From positions 992,001 to 1,056,000 of the forward strand of contig NZ_JACHJS010000001.1 in assembly GCF_014203755.1 (NCBI RefSeq): a stretch of DNA of 64,000 bases, read 5' to 3'. Within the stretch, counting starts at the first letter, position 1, and each line of letters opens with the position of its first letter. A program made the position numbers and the translations under genes. Of this stretch, positions 49,911 through 58,928 are shown piece by piece. A model generated the notes under the pieces. It was not told where the DNA came from. It made no database searches and worked only from the letters and a program-made list of their open reading frames with translations. The DNA comes from Saccharothrix violaceirubra (lineage in GTDB: Bacteria > Actinomycetota > Actinomycetes > Mycobacteriales > Pseudonocardiaceae).

Positions 49911-51152
49911 TCACAGGAACGCGTTCCCGGACGCGATCTTCGGGCGACCCAGGGGACCGTGGTCACGGACGACCGCGCGCCGGTAGACCCCGACCGTGCC
50001 CGCGGCGATCTCCGACCAGTCGAAGTCGGTGGTCAGCCTGGCTTTCGCGGCCCTGGCCCGGCGCACGGCGGCCGGCCGGTCGTCGAGCACGGACCGCACG
50101 GCGGCGGCCAGGCCCGCCACGTCGCCGGGTGTGAACGACACGCCCGTCTCCCCGTCCACCACGACCTCGCCCAGGCCGCCGGCCGTCGACGCGACCAGCG
50201 GCGTGCCCGCCGCGGCGGCCTCCAGGGCGACGATCCCGAACGGCTCGTACCGGCTGGGCAGCACGACCGCGTCCGCCGCCGCGAGCAACGCCGCGAGGTC
50301 GCGGTCGGGCAGGTGCCCGACGAAATCCACCGCACGCCGGACCCGGTGCGCACGGGCCTGGTCCACGAGCCACGACCCGTGCGTGCCCTCGCCGGCCACG
50401 ACCACCCGCGCGCCCTTGTGCGTCCGCCTGATGCGCGGCAACGCCGCGATCAGGTCGTGCACGCCCTTCTCCCATTCCAGGCGCCCGAAGAACAGCAGCA
50501 GAGGCGTGCCGTCCGGGTTGTACGCCTTGCGCGCGGCCGTGGAGCGCACCCGCCAGCGGCGCGGCTCGATCCCGTTGTGCAGCACGGTGATCGTGGCCGG
50601 GTCGACGCCGAACAGGTGCGCCACCTCGGTCCGCATCGCCGCGGAGCACGTGATCACGGTGTCGGCCCGGTTCGCCAGCCACCACTCGACGGAGTGCACC
50701 TGCTGGTTGAGGGTCTTGGACAGCCACCCGCTGTGCCGGCCGGCCTCGGTGGCGTGGACCGTGGCCACGAGCGGCACACCGGCCGCCTCGGCCAGCGCCA
50801 CGGCCGGGTGCGTCACGAGCCAGTCGTGGGCGTGCACCACGTCCGGCCGCCAGCCGCGCAGCAGCGCGAGCCCGGCGCGGGTCATCGCGTGGCCCATCGC
50901 CAGCGTCCACGCCACGAGGTCGCGTTCGAACACCAGGTGCGCCGGGTCCTCGGCGACCCGGACGAGCCGGACCCCGGCCACGACCTCGTCGGCGGTCGGG
51001 TGGGTGACCGCGTCCGTGCCCGAGGGGTGGCGGCAGAGCACGACGACGTCGTGGCCCTGTGTGGCGAGTCGGGTGGCGAGCGCGTGCACGTGCCGCCCGA
51101 GCCCGCCGACGACCACCGGCGGGTACTCCCACGACAACATCAGGACGCGCAT
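49911..51152 (-). CDS. GT4 alpha-1,4-glucosyltransferase (Rv3032-like)
   Basis: 413 residues, the length of mycobacterial Rv3032. GT-B landmarks: N-terminal MLSWEYPPVVVGGLGRHVHA, DVVHAHDWLVTHPAVALAE, phosphate-binding LFFGRLEWEKGVHDLIAA, and the retaining-GT EX7E motif SRYEPFGIVALEAAAAG. In M. tuberculosis Rv3032 elongates the alpha-1,4-glucan of MGLP and contributes to glycogen. I infer the same elongation here from an NDP-glucose donor. It overlaps the GH57 gene by 13 bases as second or third gene of an operon with that gene and a methyltransferase. Confidence 0.9.
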   Translation of the reverse strand: MRVLMLSWEYPPVVVGGLGRHVHALATRLATQGHDVVVLCRHPSGTDAVTHPTADEVVAGVRLVRVAEDPAHLVFERDLVAWTLAMGHAMTRAGLALLRGWRPDVVHAHDWLVTHPAVALAEAAGVPLVATVHATEAGRHSGWLSKTLNQQVHSVEWWLANRADTVITCSAAMRTEVAHLFGVDPATITVLHNGIEPRRWRVRSTAARKAYNPDGTPLLLFFGRLEWEKGVHDLIAALPRIRRTHKGARVVVAGEGTHGSWLVDQARAHRVRRAVDFVGHLPDRDLAALLAAADAVVLPSRYEPFGIVALEAAAAGTPLVASTAGGLGEVVVDGETGVSFTPGDVAGLAAAVRSVLDDRPAAVRRARAAKARLTTDFDWSEIAAGTVGVYRRAVVRDHGPLGRPKIASGNAFL

Positions 51153-52648
51153 CGGCGCTCCTCGTCTTCGGCGGCGGAATCCCGGCGGGTCAGGTCACGG
51201 GCGTCGAGGTGGCCGAACGGCCCGTCGACCCGGCGCAGGTCCGCGGCCCGCGCCCGACCCCGGCCGTGGCGTGCCGCGGCGACCAGTTCGGCGAACCGGT
51301 CCCCGTGGATCTCGGCCCGGTGGCGGGCGTAGTCGGCGGCGGAGTCCTTGGTGACCATGAACGCCCAGTCGCTGGCCAACGCGAGCAGCCCCTCCCGCAC
51401 CGCCTGGTCGGCGACCGGGTCGCGGTCGGCCGAGGCGGGCAGGGCGAGCAGGGCGCGCTGGACGGCCTCGTTGCCCGCCACGATGTCGGCGACCCGCGGC
51501 CCGTGCCACACCCGCCAGTCCTTGCCCGAGCCCCACGACGACGCGGGCAGGTGCACGGCCGGCCCGACGTGCCCGGCCTCGACCGCGCCGCGCAGCGTGG
51601 TCACCCGGACCCCGGCCTCGGGCAGGGCGCGCAACACCGCCTCCAGCCACAGCGGACCTTCGTGCCACCAGTGCCCGTACAGCTCGGTGTCGTAGGCGGC
51701 GACGACCAGGGACGGCCTGCCGTGTCGTGCTTTCAGCTCACGCAACCTGGTGACGACCGTGTCCACGAAATCGAGCGCGTGCTTTCGTACGGCCAAGAGC
51801 GCGCGCTCGGGCTCGTAGGGCTTCTTGTCGTGCGGGGCGATGTGCGTGCCCGTGACCCGTGAAGGCTTGAGTCCGCTCGCGTGGTCGTAGGTGTGGAAGT
51901 CCCGGTACGCCGGATCACCCGGATACCCGGCCTTGGGCGACCACACCCGGTAGGAGACTTCGAGATCACGCCCGAACGCCAGCACGTCGGTGTCCCCGAC
52001 CGGCCGGGCCAGGGCGGTGTCCCCGCGCAACGCCGGTCCGTCCACGAGGAAGCGTTCCACGCCCGCCGCCGCGTACCCCTCCTCCATACCCGGCGCGTAG
52101 GCGCACTCGGGAGCCCAGATGCCCTTGGGTCGCGTGCCGATCCGCAAAGCCGTGTCCCGCAACCCGGTCTCCAACGCGAACGCCCGCAGGCGCGGGTCGA
52201 GCAGCGGCTGGAAGGTGTGCGTCGCCGGTCCGCCGAGCGGTTCGACCACGCCCGCGTCGACCAACCGGCGCAGCACCGGCGAGAACCCGTGCCGCCACCG
52301 GGTTTCGAACGTCTCCAACGCCCACCGCGCGGCGCGGTGCTCCCGTGCGGCAAGGTCCGGCAACCGGGACGCGGCACCGTGCGCGCGGAGCTGCCAGTCG
52401 CCGAGCCAGTCGTGGACGCCGCGCAGGCAGTGGGGATCGTCGAGCTGGGCGGCGAGCACGGGCGTGACCCCGAGCGTGAGGAGGTCCGCGAAACCCTCGG
52501 CGGCCAGGCGTTCCACCAGGTCCACGACCGGCAGGTAGGAGTGCGCCCACGCCTGGTAGAGCCACTCCTCGCCGACCGGCCACGCGCCGTGGTGCGCGAG
52601 CCAGGGCAGGTGGCTGTGCAGGACGAGGCAGAACGAGCCCTCGCTCAC
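51140..52648 (-). CDS. GH57/DUF1957 glucan branching-type enzyme (Rv3031-like)
   Basis: 502 residues from GTG 52648. GH57 motifs: LVLHSHLPWLAHHGAWPVGE at the start, nucleophile Glu in GIWAPECAYAPGMEEGY, general acid Asp in VVAAYDTELYGHWWHEGPLW, and a C-terminal DUF1957 helical domain (SDWAFMVTKDSAADYARHR). Bacterial members of this branch are alpha-1,4-glucan branching enzymes. The mycobacterial counterpart Rv3031 lies in the MGLP cluster. Overlaps at both ends (GTGA with the methyltransferase, 13 bases with the GT) imply tightly coupled translation. Confidence 0.9.
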   Translation of the reverse strand: MSEGSFCLVLHSHLPWLAHHGAWPVGEEWLYQAWAHSYLPVVDLVERLAAEGFADLLTLGVTPVLAAQLDDPHCLRGVHDWLGDWQLRAHGAASRLPDLAAREHRAARWALETFETRWRHGFSPVLRRLVDAGVVEPLGGPATHTFQPLLDPRLRAFALETGLRDTALRIGTRPKGIWAPECAYAPGMEEGYAAAGVERFLVDGPALRGDTALARPVGDTDVLAFGRDLEVSYRVWSPKAGYPGDPAYRDFHTYDHASGLKPSRVTGTHIAPHDKKPYEPERALLAVRKHALDFVDTVVTRLRELKARHGRPSLVVAAYDTELYGHWWHEGPLWLEAVLRALPEAGVRVTTLRGAVEAGHVGPAVHLPASSWGSGKDWRVWHGPRVADIVAGNEAVQRALLALPASADRDPVADQAVREGLLALASDWAFMVTKDSAADYARHRAEIHGDRFAELVAAARHGRGRARAADLRRVDGPFGHLDARDLTRRDSAAEDEERRCAS

Positions 52649-53376
52649 GGGCGCACCGCCACCGCGACGAGGTCGAGGCTCGTGCCCACGTCGTCCGGGT
52701 CGATCACGAAGTCGGCCGCCGTCACCGACCCGACCGCGGCGAGCAGGTCCGCCGGCCACCGGTCGTCGACGACCGCGAGCTGCGCGTCGACCAGCGACCC
52801 GCCGAACCGGTGGTCGAGGTCGCGCAGGCGCGGTCCGTGCCGCAGTCCCGCCCGGGCGACGACCCGGAACCCGGCCCGGGACAGCAGGTCGCCGAGTTCC
52901 CGCGCGTCGAGCTCACGGGTGTGGAACGGGTTGAGCGGGGTGTCGCGGCCGGGCGAGAACGTGATCCGGTTGGGCGTGGTGAGCAGCAGCTTGCCGCCCG
53001 GCCGCAGGACGCGTCGGCACTCGTCGAGGAACCCGCCCTGGTCCCAGAGGTGTTCGACCACCTGGAGCGAGGCGACGACGTCGACGGCGCCGGCGCGCAA
53101 CGGCAGCGCGGCCAGGTTCCCGCGTACCGCCCGCAGCGCGGGGTAAGTGCGTCGGACGTGCGCGATGGTGTGGGCGTCGTAGTCGAGCGCCACGACCTCG
53201 GCCGCCTCCCGGGCGATCGTCGCCGCGCCGTAGCCCTCGCCGCACCCGGCTTCGAGCACGACCGCGCCCGCGCAGTGGCCGGCCAGGTTCAGGTAGGCGG
53301 CCTCGTGCCGGCGGAACCAGTAGTTCTCGGCGACGATCCCGGGCACGGTGCGTTCGCCGGTCAGGAGCAGGCTCAC
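52645..53376 (-). CDS. Class I SAM-dependent methyltransferase (Rv3030-like)
   Basis: 243 residues: motif I VVLEAGCGEGYGAATI, VVALDYDAHTIAHV, LQVVEHLWDQGGFLDECRRV and LRPGGKLLLTTPN. It starts ERTVPGIVAENYWFRRHEAA, as in mycobacterial Rv3030, a methyltransferase assigned to methylglucose lipopolysaccharide synthesis. It is the first gene of the three-gene glucan operon. The acceptor position (6-O or other) cannot be read from sequence. The upstream gap 53377-53729 must hold its promoter. Confidence 0.87.
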   Translation of the reverse strand: MSLLLTGERTVPGIVAENYWFRRHEAAYLNLAGHCAGAVVLEAGCGEGYGAATIAREAAEVVALDYDAHTIAHVRRTYPALRAVRGNLAALPLRAGAVDVVASLQVVEHLWDQGGFLDECRRVLRPGGKLLLTTPNRITFSPGRDTPLNPFHTRELDARELGDLLSRAGFRVVARAGLRHGPRLRDLDHRFGGSLVDAQLAVVDDRWPADLLAAVGSVTAADFVIDPDDVGTSLDLVAVAVRP

Positions 53377-53518
53377 CGCGTCAGCCTAGAGGTTCGTTAC
53401 TCGCAAGTAGCGCGTGGCTCCTGGAGTGGGTGTCACTGTTTCGGGCTAATAGAGGGTGTCCCATTACCCGCTGATGTGGTCACGGGGCCTTCTTGTCGGG
53501 TTGGTCCCTATGCGGAAA

Positions 53519-53629
53519 TTGACACAATCGAGTGAGGTCGCAGCGACCCGTGTTGATCTTGACGTGTGGCGTTCACGCAGGAAAACACTGTTCCGATCCG
53601 GTCGTGCGACCGCCGGAACGCGTTCCGGC
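53519..53629. promoter_or_regulatory. 353-base intergenic region with an 18-bp perfect palindrome
   Basis: The gap 53377-53729 separates the divergent methyltransferase and membrane-peptide genes. It holds a TTGACA (53519-53524) without a convincing -10 partner and a perfect 18-bp palindrome, GCCGGAACGCGTTCCGGC, at 53612-53629. The latter looks like an operator for a dimeric regulator. Local GC is lower than in the genes. No coding potential is seen in it. Confidence 0.45.
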
Positions 53630-53729
53630 ACCACTGGTTGGCCATAACCGGCGTGGGTAGTCTCGCCGAATCTTCAGCCGGGCGGGGCGGCATTCGGTCG
53701 CCGCTGCCCAGCGGGTAGGAGCGAGGCAG

Positions 53730-54035
53730 ATGGCTGGCGCCGGCGCGGTGGCGTTCGTGTTCGGTCTGTGCGCGTTGTCGTTCGCCGGTGGCTGTGTGCT
53801 GACGGCGTTCATGCTGCGTCGACCGGAACCGGTTCCCGATTCGGAACCGGGGTCCGACGACGACCGCGAGTCGAGACCGGGGCACGCCGGACCGGCACAC
53901 CGCAGTCCCGTCCTGCACGTGCCCGAGTCGGCGCGCGGCCGATCGCCCGAGGGCACGGTGCCCGTCCAGGAACCACCCGAGGGGTCCAGCGCCGCGCGAC
54001 CTTACGGGCGCGTGGCCCGCCGTGACGGGAGTTGA
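53730..54035 (+). CDS. Small single-pass membrane protein
   Basis: 101 residues. One membrane segment at the N-terminus (VAFVFGLCALSFAGGCVLTA) is followed by a charged, Pro-rich, disordered cytoplasmic tail (RRPEPVPDSEPGSDDDRE and onward). GTAGGAGCGAGGC precedes the ATG. No known domain. It is the only plus-strand gene between the glucan operon and DegV. Confidence 0.6.
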   Translation: MAGAGAVAFVFGLCALSFAGGCVLTAFMLRRPEPVPDSEPGSDDDRESRPGHAGPAHRSPVLHVPESARGRSPEGTVPVQEPPEGSSAARPYGRVARRDGS

Positions 54036-54086
54036 CCGCCGGGGCCGGGGCGAACGCCATCCCCGTGCGCTCGCCCCGGTGGTCGC

Positions 54087-54230
54087 TCAGCGCTTGCGGA
54101 AGCGACGCAGGATGTCCTGCGCCTTCGCGCGGGTGCGCGGGTCCCGGGCGGCGTGCTTGATCCGGTCGACCGCCTGACGCCCCTGCGGACTGCGGGCGAA
54201 CGCGGCGAGCTTGCTGAACAAGGAGGCCAT
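54087..54230 (-). CDS. 47-residue basic protein
   Basis: Minus-strand frame from ATG 54230 to TGA 54087: MASLFSKLAAFARSPQGRQA, then a Lys/Arg-rich helix ending AQDILRRFRKR. A strong GGAAGGAG lies 8 bases before the ATG, and codons end in G/C. The protein is amphipathic and basic. It is too short for usual gene finders. It follows the DegV gene by 51 bases on the same strand and may be co-transcribed. Function unknown; nucleic-acid or membrane binding are both possible. Confidence 0.65.
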   Translation of the reverse strand: MASLFSKLAAFARSPQGRQAVDRIKHAARDPRTRAKAQDILRRFRKR

Positions 54231-54281
54231 GGTGTTTCTCCTTCCCGCAGGGCTCAACGCGCAAACGTCCGCGCGGGTTCC

Positions 54282-55124
54282 CTAAACCGGCGAAACGGTC
54301 ACGGCGACCGCGCCCGGTCCGACGTGCGCGCCGATCGCCGAACTCACCGACGTGGTCAGGAACCGCCGCACGTGGGGGACCCTGGTGCGCAACAGGCCCA
54401 ACACGGTCCGGGCCCGTTCCGTCGCGTCGAAGTGCTCCACGGCGATGTCCACCTGCTCGCGTCCGGCGTGCCGGACCGCGTGGTCGACCAGCTTGCGTAA
54501 CGCCCGGTCGGTGCCCAACGCCCGGTCCAGCGGCGCGATCCGGCCGTCGGTCATGGTGAGCAACGGCTTGAGCGACAACGCGTTGCCCACGAACGCCGCC
54601 GTCGCGCCGATCCGCCCGCCGCGGCGCAGGTACTCCAACGTGTCCACGTACATCAGCTCGGCGCTGCGGTGGTAACTGTGTTGTGCCGCTTGGAGAACGC
54701 GCTGCACCGGACCGCCCGCCGCGGCCACGGTCGCCGCCGCCACGACCGCGTACCCGAGGCTCATCCCGACCGTCCTGGTGTCCACGACGTGCACCGGCAC
54801 CTTCACCTGCGCGGCGGCGATGCGCGCCGCGTCGGCGGTCTGCGACAAGCCCGTGGACACGTGCAGCGACACCACGGCGTCCACGCCCGAAGCCGCCGCG
54901 TCCGCGTACGCCCAGAAGAACGCGCCGGGGTCCGGCGGCGTGGTGGCGACCTCGACCTGGTCGCGCAGCGCGTCGACGAGGCGGGGCACAGGGACGCGGA
55001 CCTCGTCGTCGACCCAGTCGCCGATGCGGAGCTGGATCTGGGCGACGGTGACGCCGAGCTTCTCGACGAGCTGCGGCGGGAGGGATGCGGTCGAATCGGT
55101 GACTATCGCTACTCGCCGATGCAT
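54282..55124 (-). CDS. DegV-family fatty-acid-binding protein
   Basis: 280 residues. N-terminal motif VAIVTDSTASLPPQL, then TTPPDPGAFFWAYADAAASG, SLHVSTGLSQTADAARIAAA and YLRRGGRIGATAAFVGNALS, all typical DegV. These proteins bind a fatty acid and in firmicutes serve the FakA kinase. No FakA gene is in view, and actinobacterial DegV proteins often act without one nearby. It is divergent from etfB; the 256-base gap 55125-55380 lies between them. Confidence 0.92.
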   Translation of the reverse strand: MHRRVAIVTDSTASLPPQLVEKLGVTVAQIQLRIGDWVDDEVRVPVPRLVDALRDQVEVATTPPDPGAFFWAYADAAASGVDAVVSLHVSTGLSQTADAARIAAAQVKVPVHVVDTRTVGMSLGYAVVAAATVAAAGGPVQRVLQAAQHSYHRSAELMYVDTLEYLRRGGRIGATAAFVGNALSLKPLLTMTDGRIAPLDRALGTDRALRKLVDHAVRHAGREQVDIAVEHFDATERARTVLGLLRTRVPHVRRFLTTSVSSAIGAHVGPGAVAVTVSPV

Positions 55125-55211
55125 ACCGCGAACCTAGCGTCACTTCGTGATGAGAACGCAACCTTCGGAAGTCTTGAGGGGTCGCCCGTCGACGTGCTTG
55201 ATCGTCAGGGG

Positions 55212-55240
55212 TTTGCGCGGGTGCTACTGGCGGGTAACAT
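55212..55240 (+). promoter_or_regulatory. Candidate etfBA promoter
   Basis: TAACAT (55235-55240) fits the actinobacterial TANNNT -10 pattern, and TTTGCG (55212-55217) lies 17 bases before it. It is about 140 bases upstream of the etfB ATG in the DegV/etfB divergent gap. The -35 match is poor, so confidence is low. Nothing else is recognised in 55125-55380. Confidence 0.3.
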
Positions 55241-55380
55241 AGGGGTGTCCGACACCACCATGCCAACGTCGCGACAGCATGGCAGGGTCACGGGACACAC
55301 CGCACGCCACGGCGACCCGGGTCGATGCCACCGCGTCGCCCGGACGTCGCCGCCCGTCCGCAGGAGGTCGAAGGGGACCC

Positions 55381-56166
55381 ATGAACATCGTCGTCCTGGT
55401 CAAGCAGGTGCCCGACACCTGGTCCGAGCGCAAGCTCGTCGACAGCGACCACACCCTCGACCGCGACGCCGCCGACGCGGTGCTCGACGAGATCAACGAG
55501 CGCGCCGTCGAGGAGGCGCTCGTCCTGCGCGAGACGCACGACGGCAAGGTGACCGTACTGGCCCTGGGCCCCGACCGCGCGACGGACGCCATCCGCAAGG
55601 CCCTGTCCATGGGCGCGGACGAGGCGGTGCACGTGAGCGACGAGGCGCTGCGCGGTTCCGACGCGCTGACGACCGCCCGTGTGCTGGCCAAGGCGCTCGG
55701 CACCGTCGACGGCGGTTTCGACCTGGTCGTCGCCGGCAACGAGGCCACCGACGGCCGCGCGGGCGCCGTGCCCGCCATCCTGGCCGAACTCCTGGGCCTG
55801 CCCCAGCTCACCCAGGTCCGCAAGGTCGTCGTCGAAGGCACGACCGTCCGGGCCGAGCGCGAGACCGACGAGGGCATCGCGTTCCTGGAGGCCACGCTGC
55901 CCGCCGTGGTCAGCGTGACCGAGAAGATCAACGAGCCGCGTTACCCGTCCTTCAAGGGCATCATGGCCGCTAAGAAGAAGAAGGTCACCACGCTGACCGT
56001 CGCGGACCTGGGCATCGACGCCGGGCAGGTGGGTCTGGGCGCCGCCGGGTCGCGCGTGCTCGAAGCCGCGCCCAAGCCGCCGCGGTCGGCCGGTCAGCGC
56101 GTCGAGGACGAGGGCGAGGGCGGTCGCAGGATCGCCGAGTACCTCGTCGGCCAGAAGCTCATCTGA
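55381..56166 (+). CDS. etfB: Electron transfer flavoprotein, beta subunit
   Basis: 261 residues: MNIVVLVKQVPDTWSERKLV, RDAADAVLDEINERAVEEAL, VVAGNEATDGRAGAVPAILA and RYPSFKGIMAAKKKKVTTL, the family signature near the C-terminus. With EtfA it forms the FAD/AMP-containing carrier that takes electrons from acyl-CoA dehydrogenases to the quinone pool. AAGGGGACCC precedes the ATG. It is followed after 17 bases by etfA. The pair corresponds to mycobacterial fixA-fixB (Rv3029c-Rv3028c). Confidence 0.96.
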   Translation: MNIVVLVKQVPDTWSERKLVDSDHTLDRDAADAVLDEINERAVEEALVLRETHDGKVTVLALGPDRATDAIRKALSMGADEAVHVSDEALRGSDALTTARVLAKALGTVDGGFDLVVAGNEATDGRAGAVPAILAELLGLPQLTQVRKVVVEGTTVRAERETDEGIAFLEATLPAVVSVTEKINEPRYPSFKGIMAAKKKKVTTLTVADLGIDAGQVGLGAAGSRVLEAAPKPPRSAGQRVEDEGEGGRRIAEYLVGQKLI

Positions 56167-56183
56167 AGGAGGGGAGGGAACCC

Positions 56184-57143
56184 ATGTCCGAAATCCTGGT
56201 CCTGGTCGACCACGTCGACGGTGACGTCAAGAAGGTCACCCATGAACTGCTATCCGCCGCGCGCCGTCTCGGCGACCCGGCCGCGGTGGTCGTCGGTGCG
56301 CCCGGCGTCACGGCGAAGCTGAAGGAGTCGCTGGCGGTCCACGGCGCCACGAAGGTGTACGTGGCCGAGTCCGACGCCGCGACCGAGTACGTCGTCACGC
56401 CCAAGGTCGACGCGCTCGCCGCGGCCGTCGCCGCGGCCTCGCCCGGCGCCGTGCTCGTCCCGGCGACCGCGGAGGGCAAGGAGGTCGCGGGCCGACTGGC
56501 CGCGCGCCTGGGCTCCGGCCTGCTCTACGACGTCGTGGACCTCGACGGCGAGGGCGTCGCCACGCAGTCGATCTTCGGCGGCTCGTACGCGGTCAAGTCC
56601 CGGGTCACGACCGGCGTGCCGGTGCTCGCGCTGCGCCCCGGCGCCGTCGAGCCCGTCGAGGCGCCGGCCGAGGCGACCGAGGTCGTCGTGGACGTGCCCG
56701 CCGTGGACCCGGCGAAGAACGCGCGCGTCGTCGGCCGCGAGCCCCTGGTCGGCGGCGGCCGGCCGGACCTGTCCGAGGCCTCCGTCGTCGTCTCCGGCGG
56801 TCGCGGCGTCGGCAGCGCGGAGAAGTTCGACGTCGTGGAGAAGCTCGCGGACAGCCTCGGCGGTGCCGTCGGCGCCTCGCGCGCGGCCGTCGACTCCGGC
56901 TACTACCCGCACCAGTTCCAGGTCGGCCAGACCGGCAAGACGGTGTCCCCGCAGCTCTACATCGCGTTGGGCATCTCCGGTGCGATCCAGCACCGGGCCG
57001 GCATGCAGACCTCGAAGACGATCGTCGCGGTCAACAAGGACTCCGAGGCCCCGATCTTCGAGATCGCGGACTTCGGTGTCGTCGGCGACCTGTTCTCCGT
57101 CGCGCCGCAGTTGACCGAAGAGGTCGACAAGCGCAAGGGCTGA
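56184..57143 (+). CDS. etfA: Electron transfer flavoprotein, alpha subunit
   Basis: 319 residues: [20 protein letters not shown]; the FAD-binding C-terminal domain has [40 protein letters not shown], and [20 protein letters not shown] with the classical Etf-alpha signature [20 protein letters not shown]. It binds the FAD that accepts electrons. GGAGGGGAGGG precedes the ATG. A strong hairpin terminator follows. Confidence 0.96.
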   Translation: MSEILVLVDHVDGDVKKVTHELLSAARRLGDPAAVVVGAPGVTAKLKESLAVHGATKVYVAESDAATEYVVTPKVDALAAAVAAASPGAVLVPATAEGKEVAGRLAARLGSGLLYDVVDLDGEGVATQSIFGGSYAVKSRVTTGVPVLALRPGAVEPVEAPAEATEVVVDVPAVDPAKNARVVGREPLVGGGRPDLSEASVVVSGGRGVGSAEKFDVVEKLADSLGGAVGASRAAVDSGYYPHQFQVGQTGKTVSPQLYIALGISGAIQHRAGMQTSKTIVAVNKDSEAPIFEIADFGVVGDLFSVAPQLTEEVDKRKG

Positions 57144-57154
57144 GCCGAAAGCGC

Positions 57155-57198
57155 GAACCGGGCCGTCCCCTCGAACGAGGGGACGGCCCGTCCGGTTC
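57155..57198 (+). terminator. Strong intrinsic terminator after etfA
   Basis: GGGCCGTCCCCTCG (57160-57173) pairs perfectly with CGAGGGGACGGCCC (57176-57189), with outer GAACC/GGTTC extending it to 57155-57198. It begins 11 bases after the etfA stop and closes the etfBA transcript. There is no U-tract. Confidence 0.8.
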
Positions 57199-57286
57199 CG
57201 GGTGCACCGCCCCTTAACCGATCTGCCATTGACGTGTCACCGGAACGACCTGCTGTAAGTCGTCCAACGCCGGTCAACCTGAAGGC

Positions 57287-58057
57287 ATGACGCAGCCGCA
57301 ACTGCTTGTCAGCACCGGGGACGCCACCACCGGCACGCCGAGGTACTCCCTCCTGGTCGCCCGCGACGGTGCCGAGGTCGTCGCCGCGCAAAGACTGCGG
57401 CACCGCGTCTTCGCCGAGGAGATGGGCGCGACCCTGCACACCACCGCGCCCGGCCTCGACGTCGACGCGTTCGACGAGCACTGCGACCACCTCGTGGTCC
57501 GCGAGGACGACACCGGCGAGATCGTCGGCACCTACCGGATGCTGCCGCCCGACCGCGCCGCCGCGGCCGGCCGCCTGTACTCCGACACCGAGTTCGACCT
57601 GACCAACCTCGCCGACCTGCGGCCGAGCATCGTCGAGACCGGGCGGTCCTGCGTGGACGCCGCGCACCGCAACGGCGCCGTCGTCGGGCTGGTGTGGGCG
57701 GGCATCGCCCGGTACATGCTGCTGTCCGGCCACTCCTGGCTGGTCGGCTGCGCGTCCGTGCCGCTGCACGACGGCGGCTCGTACGCGGCCGGCGTGTGGG
57801 ACCAGGTGCACGCCAAGCACTACGCCCCCGAGCGCTACCGCGTCAGCCCGCTCGTGCCGTGGGACGTCGACAGCGTCGAGCGCCCGGCGCGGACCGTGCT
57901 GCCCCCGCTGCTCAAGGGCTACCTGCGGTTGGGCGCGTGGGTGTGCGGCCGACCCGCCCACGACCCGGACTTCGGCGTCGCGGACCTGTTCGTGCTGCTG
58001 GGCATGGAGCACGTGGACCAGCGCTACCTCAAGTACTTCCTCGGGGAGACATCGTGA
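57287..58057 (+). CDS. OlsB-like GNAT acyltransferase (Rv3027c-like)
   Basis: 256 residues of the COG3176/OlsB type: [55 protein letters not shown] and [19 protein letters not shown]. OlsB transfers 3-hydroxyacyl groups from ACP to the alpha-amine of ornithine, the first step of ornithine-lipid synthesis. The next gene encodes the matching O-acyltransferase type, and the stop/start overlap (GTGA) couples them. Ornithine is inferred; other amino acids are used by related enzymes. Confidence 0.82.
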   Translation: MTQPQLLVSTGDATTGTPRYSLLVARDGAEVVAAQRLRHRVFAEEMGATLHTTAPGLDVDAFDEHCDHLVVREDDTGEIVGTYRMLPPDRAAAAGRLYSDTEFDLTNLADLRPSIVETGRSCVDAAHRNGAVVGLVWAGIARYMLLSGHSWLVGCASVPLHDGGSYAAGVWDQVHAKHYAPERYRVSPLVPWDVDSVERPARTVLPPLLKGYLRLGAWVCGRPAHDPDFGVADLFVLLGMEHVDQRYLKYFLGETS

Positions 58058-58917
58058 GCGCGCACCCGTGGATGCCGACATCGCCGTGCGGTGACGGCTG
58101 CGTCGACCACACCACGGCGACCGTGGGCGGTGTCCGGGCGGGCCTGCGCGCCCTGGCCGGCGTCCTGGTGCTGCTGTGCGGAATCCCGCTGCTGCCGGTG
58201 CTGCTGCTGACCCGCGGCCGAGTCCGGCGCACGGTGCTGCGGAGCTGGTTCCGCACGCTGCTGCGCGGGTTCGGCGTGCGGTTGGAGGTCGTCGGCCCCG
58301 CGCTGTTCCAGGCCACGCCCGGACGTGGCGTGCTGGTAGTGGCCAACCACGTGTCGTGGTTGGACGAACTCGCCCTCGACGCCGTCCAGCCGATCCGGAT
58401 CGTGGCCAAGCGCGACATCCGCTCGTGGCCGGTGCTCGGCCCGCTGATCACCGCGTGCGGCACGGTCTACCTCGACCGCGAACGGCTCTCGCTGCTGCCC
58501 GGCACGGTCGCCGAACTGGCCGCGACCCTGCGCGACGGCGCGGCCGTCGGCATCCACGCCGAGGGCACGACGTGGTGCGGCCACGCGTCCGGCCGCTACC
58601 GGCCCGCGCTGTTCCAGAGCGCGCTCGACGCCGGTGTGCCCGTGCGGCCGGTCGTGCTGCGCTACCGGCAGGACGGCGCGACATCCACGCGACCGGCGTT
58701 CATCGGCTCGGACACCCTGGTCGACTCGATGCGCCGGGTGTTGCGGGCGCGCGGACTGGTCGTCGAGGTGCACGTCCTGGACGAGATCGCGCCGGGTCGT
58801 GCGGCCGACCGGCGCGGCCTGGCCGCGCTCGTGCAGCAGGAGTCCGAACGGGCCGTGGCCGGCGTGCTCCCGCTGCCCGTCCACCCGAGGCTTGACTTCG
58901 AGCGCACCGGAGGTTGA
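58054..58917 (+). CDS. PlsC-type lysophospholipid acyltransferase (OlsA-like, Rv3026c-like)
   Basis: 287 residues from GTG 58054. One membrane helix near the N-terminus ([20 protein letters not shown]). Acyltransferase motif I is [14 protein letters not shown] (H-x4-D), followed by [31 protein letters not shown] and motif [16 protein letters not shown]. It esterifies a second acyl chain onto a lyso-lipid. Coupling to the OlsB-like gene suggests it completes an aminoacyl lipid; phosphatidic-acid synthesis is the alternative. Confidence 0.85.
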   Translation: MSAHPWMPTSPCGDGCVDHTTATVGGVRAGLRALAGVLVLLCGIPLLPVLLLTRGRVRRTVLRSWFRTLLRGFGVRLEVVGPALFQATPGRGVLVVANHVSWLDELALDAVQPIRIVAKRDIRSWPVLGPLITACGTVYLDRERLSLLPGTVAELAATLRDGAAVGIHAEGTTWCGHASGRYRPALFQSALDAGVPVRPVVLRYRQDGATSTRPAFIGSDTLVDSMRRVLRARGLVVEVHVLDEIAPGRAADRRGLAALVQQESERAVAGVLPLPVHPRLDFERTGG

Positions 58918-58928
58918 ACCATTAGTTC

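Noticed and set aside
51140..52648. GH57 gene as an alpha-amylase
   Set aside because: The DUF1957 tail and the neighbouring GT4 and methyltransferase genes fit the branching-enzyme branch, not amylases.
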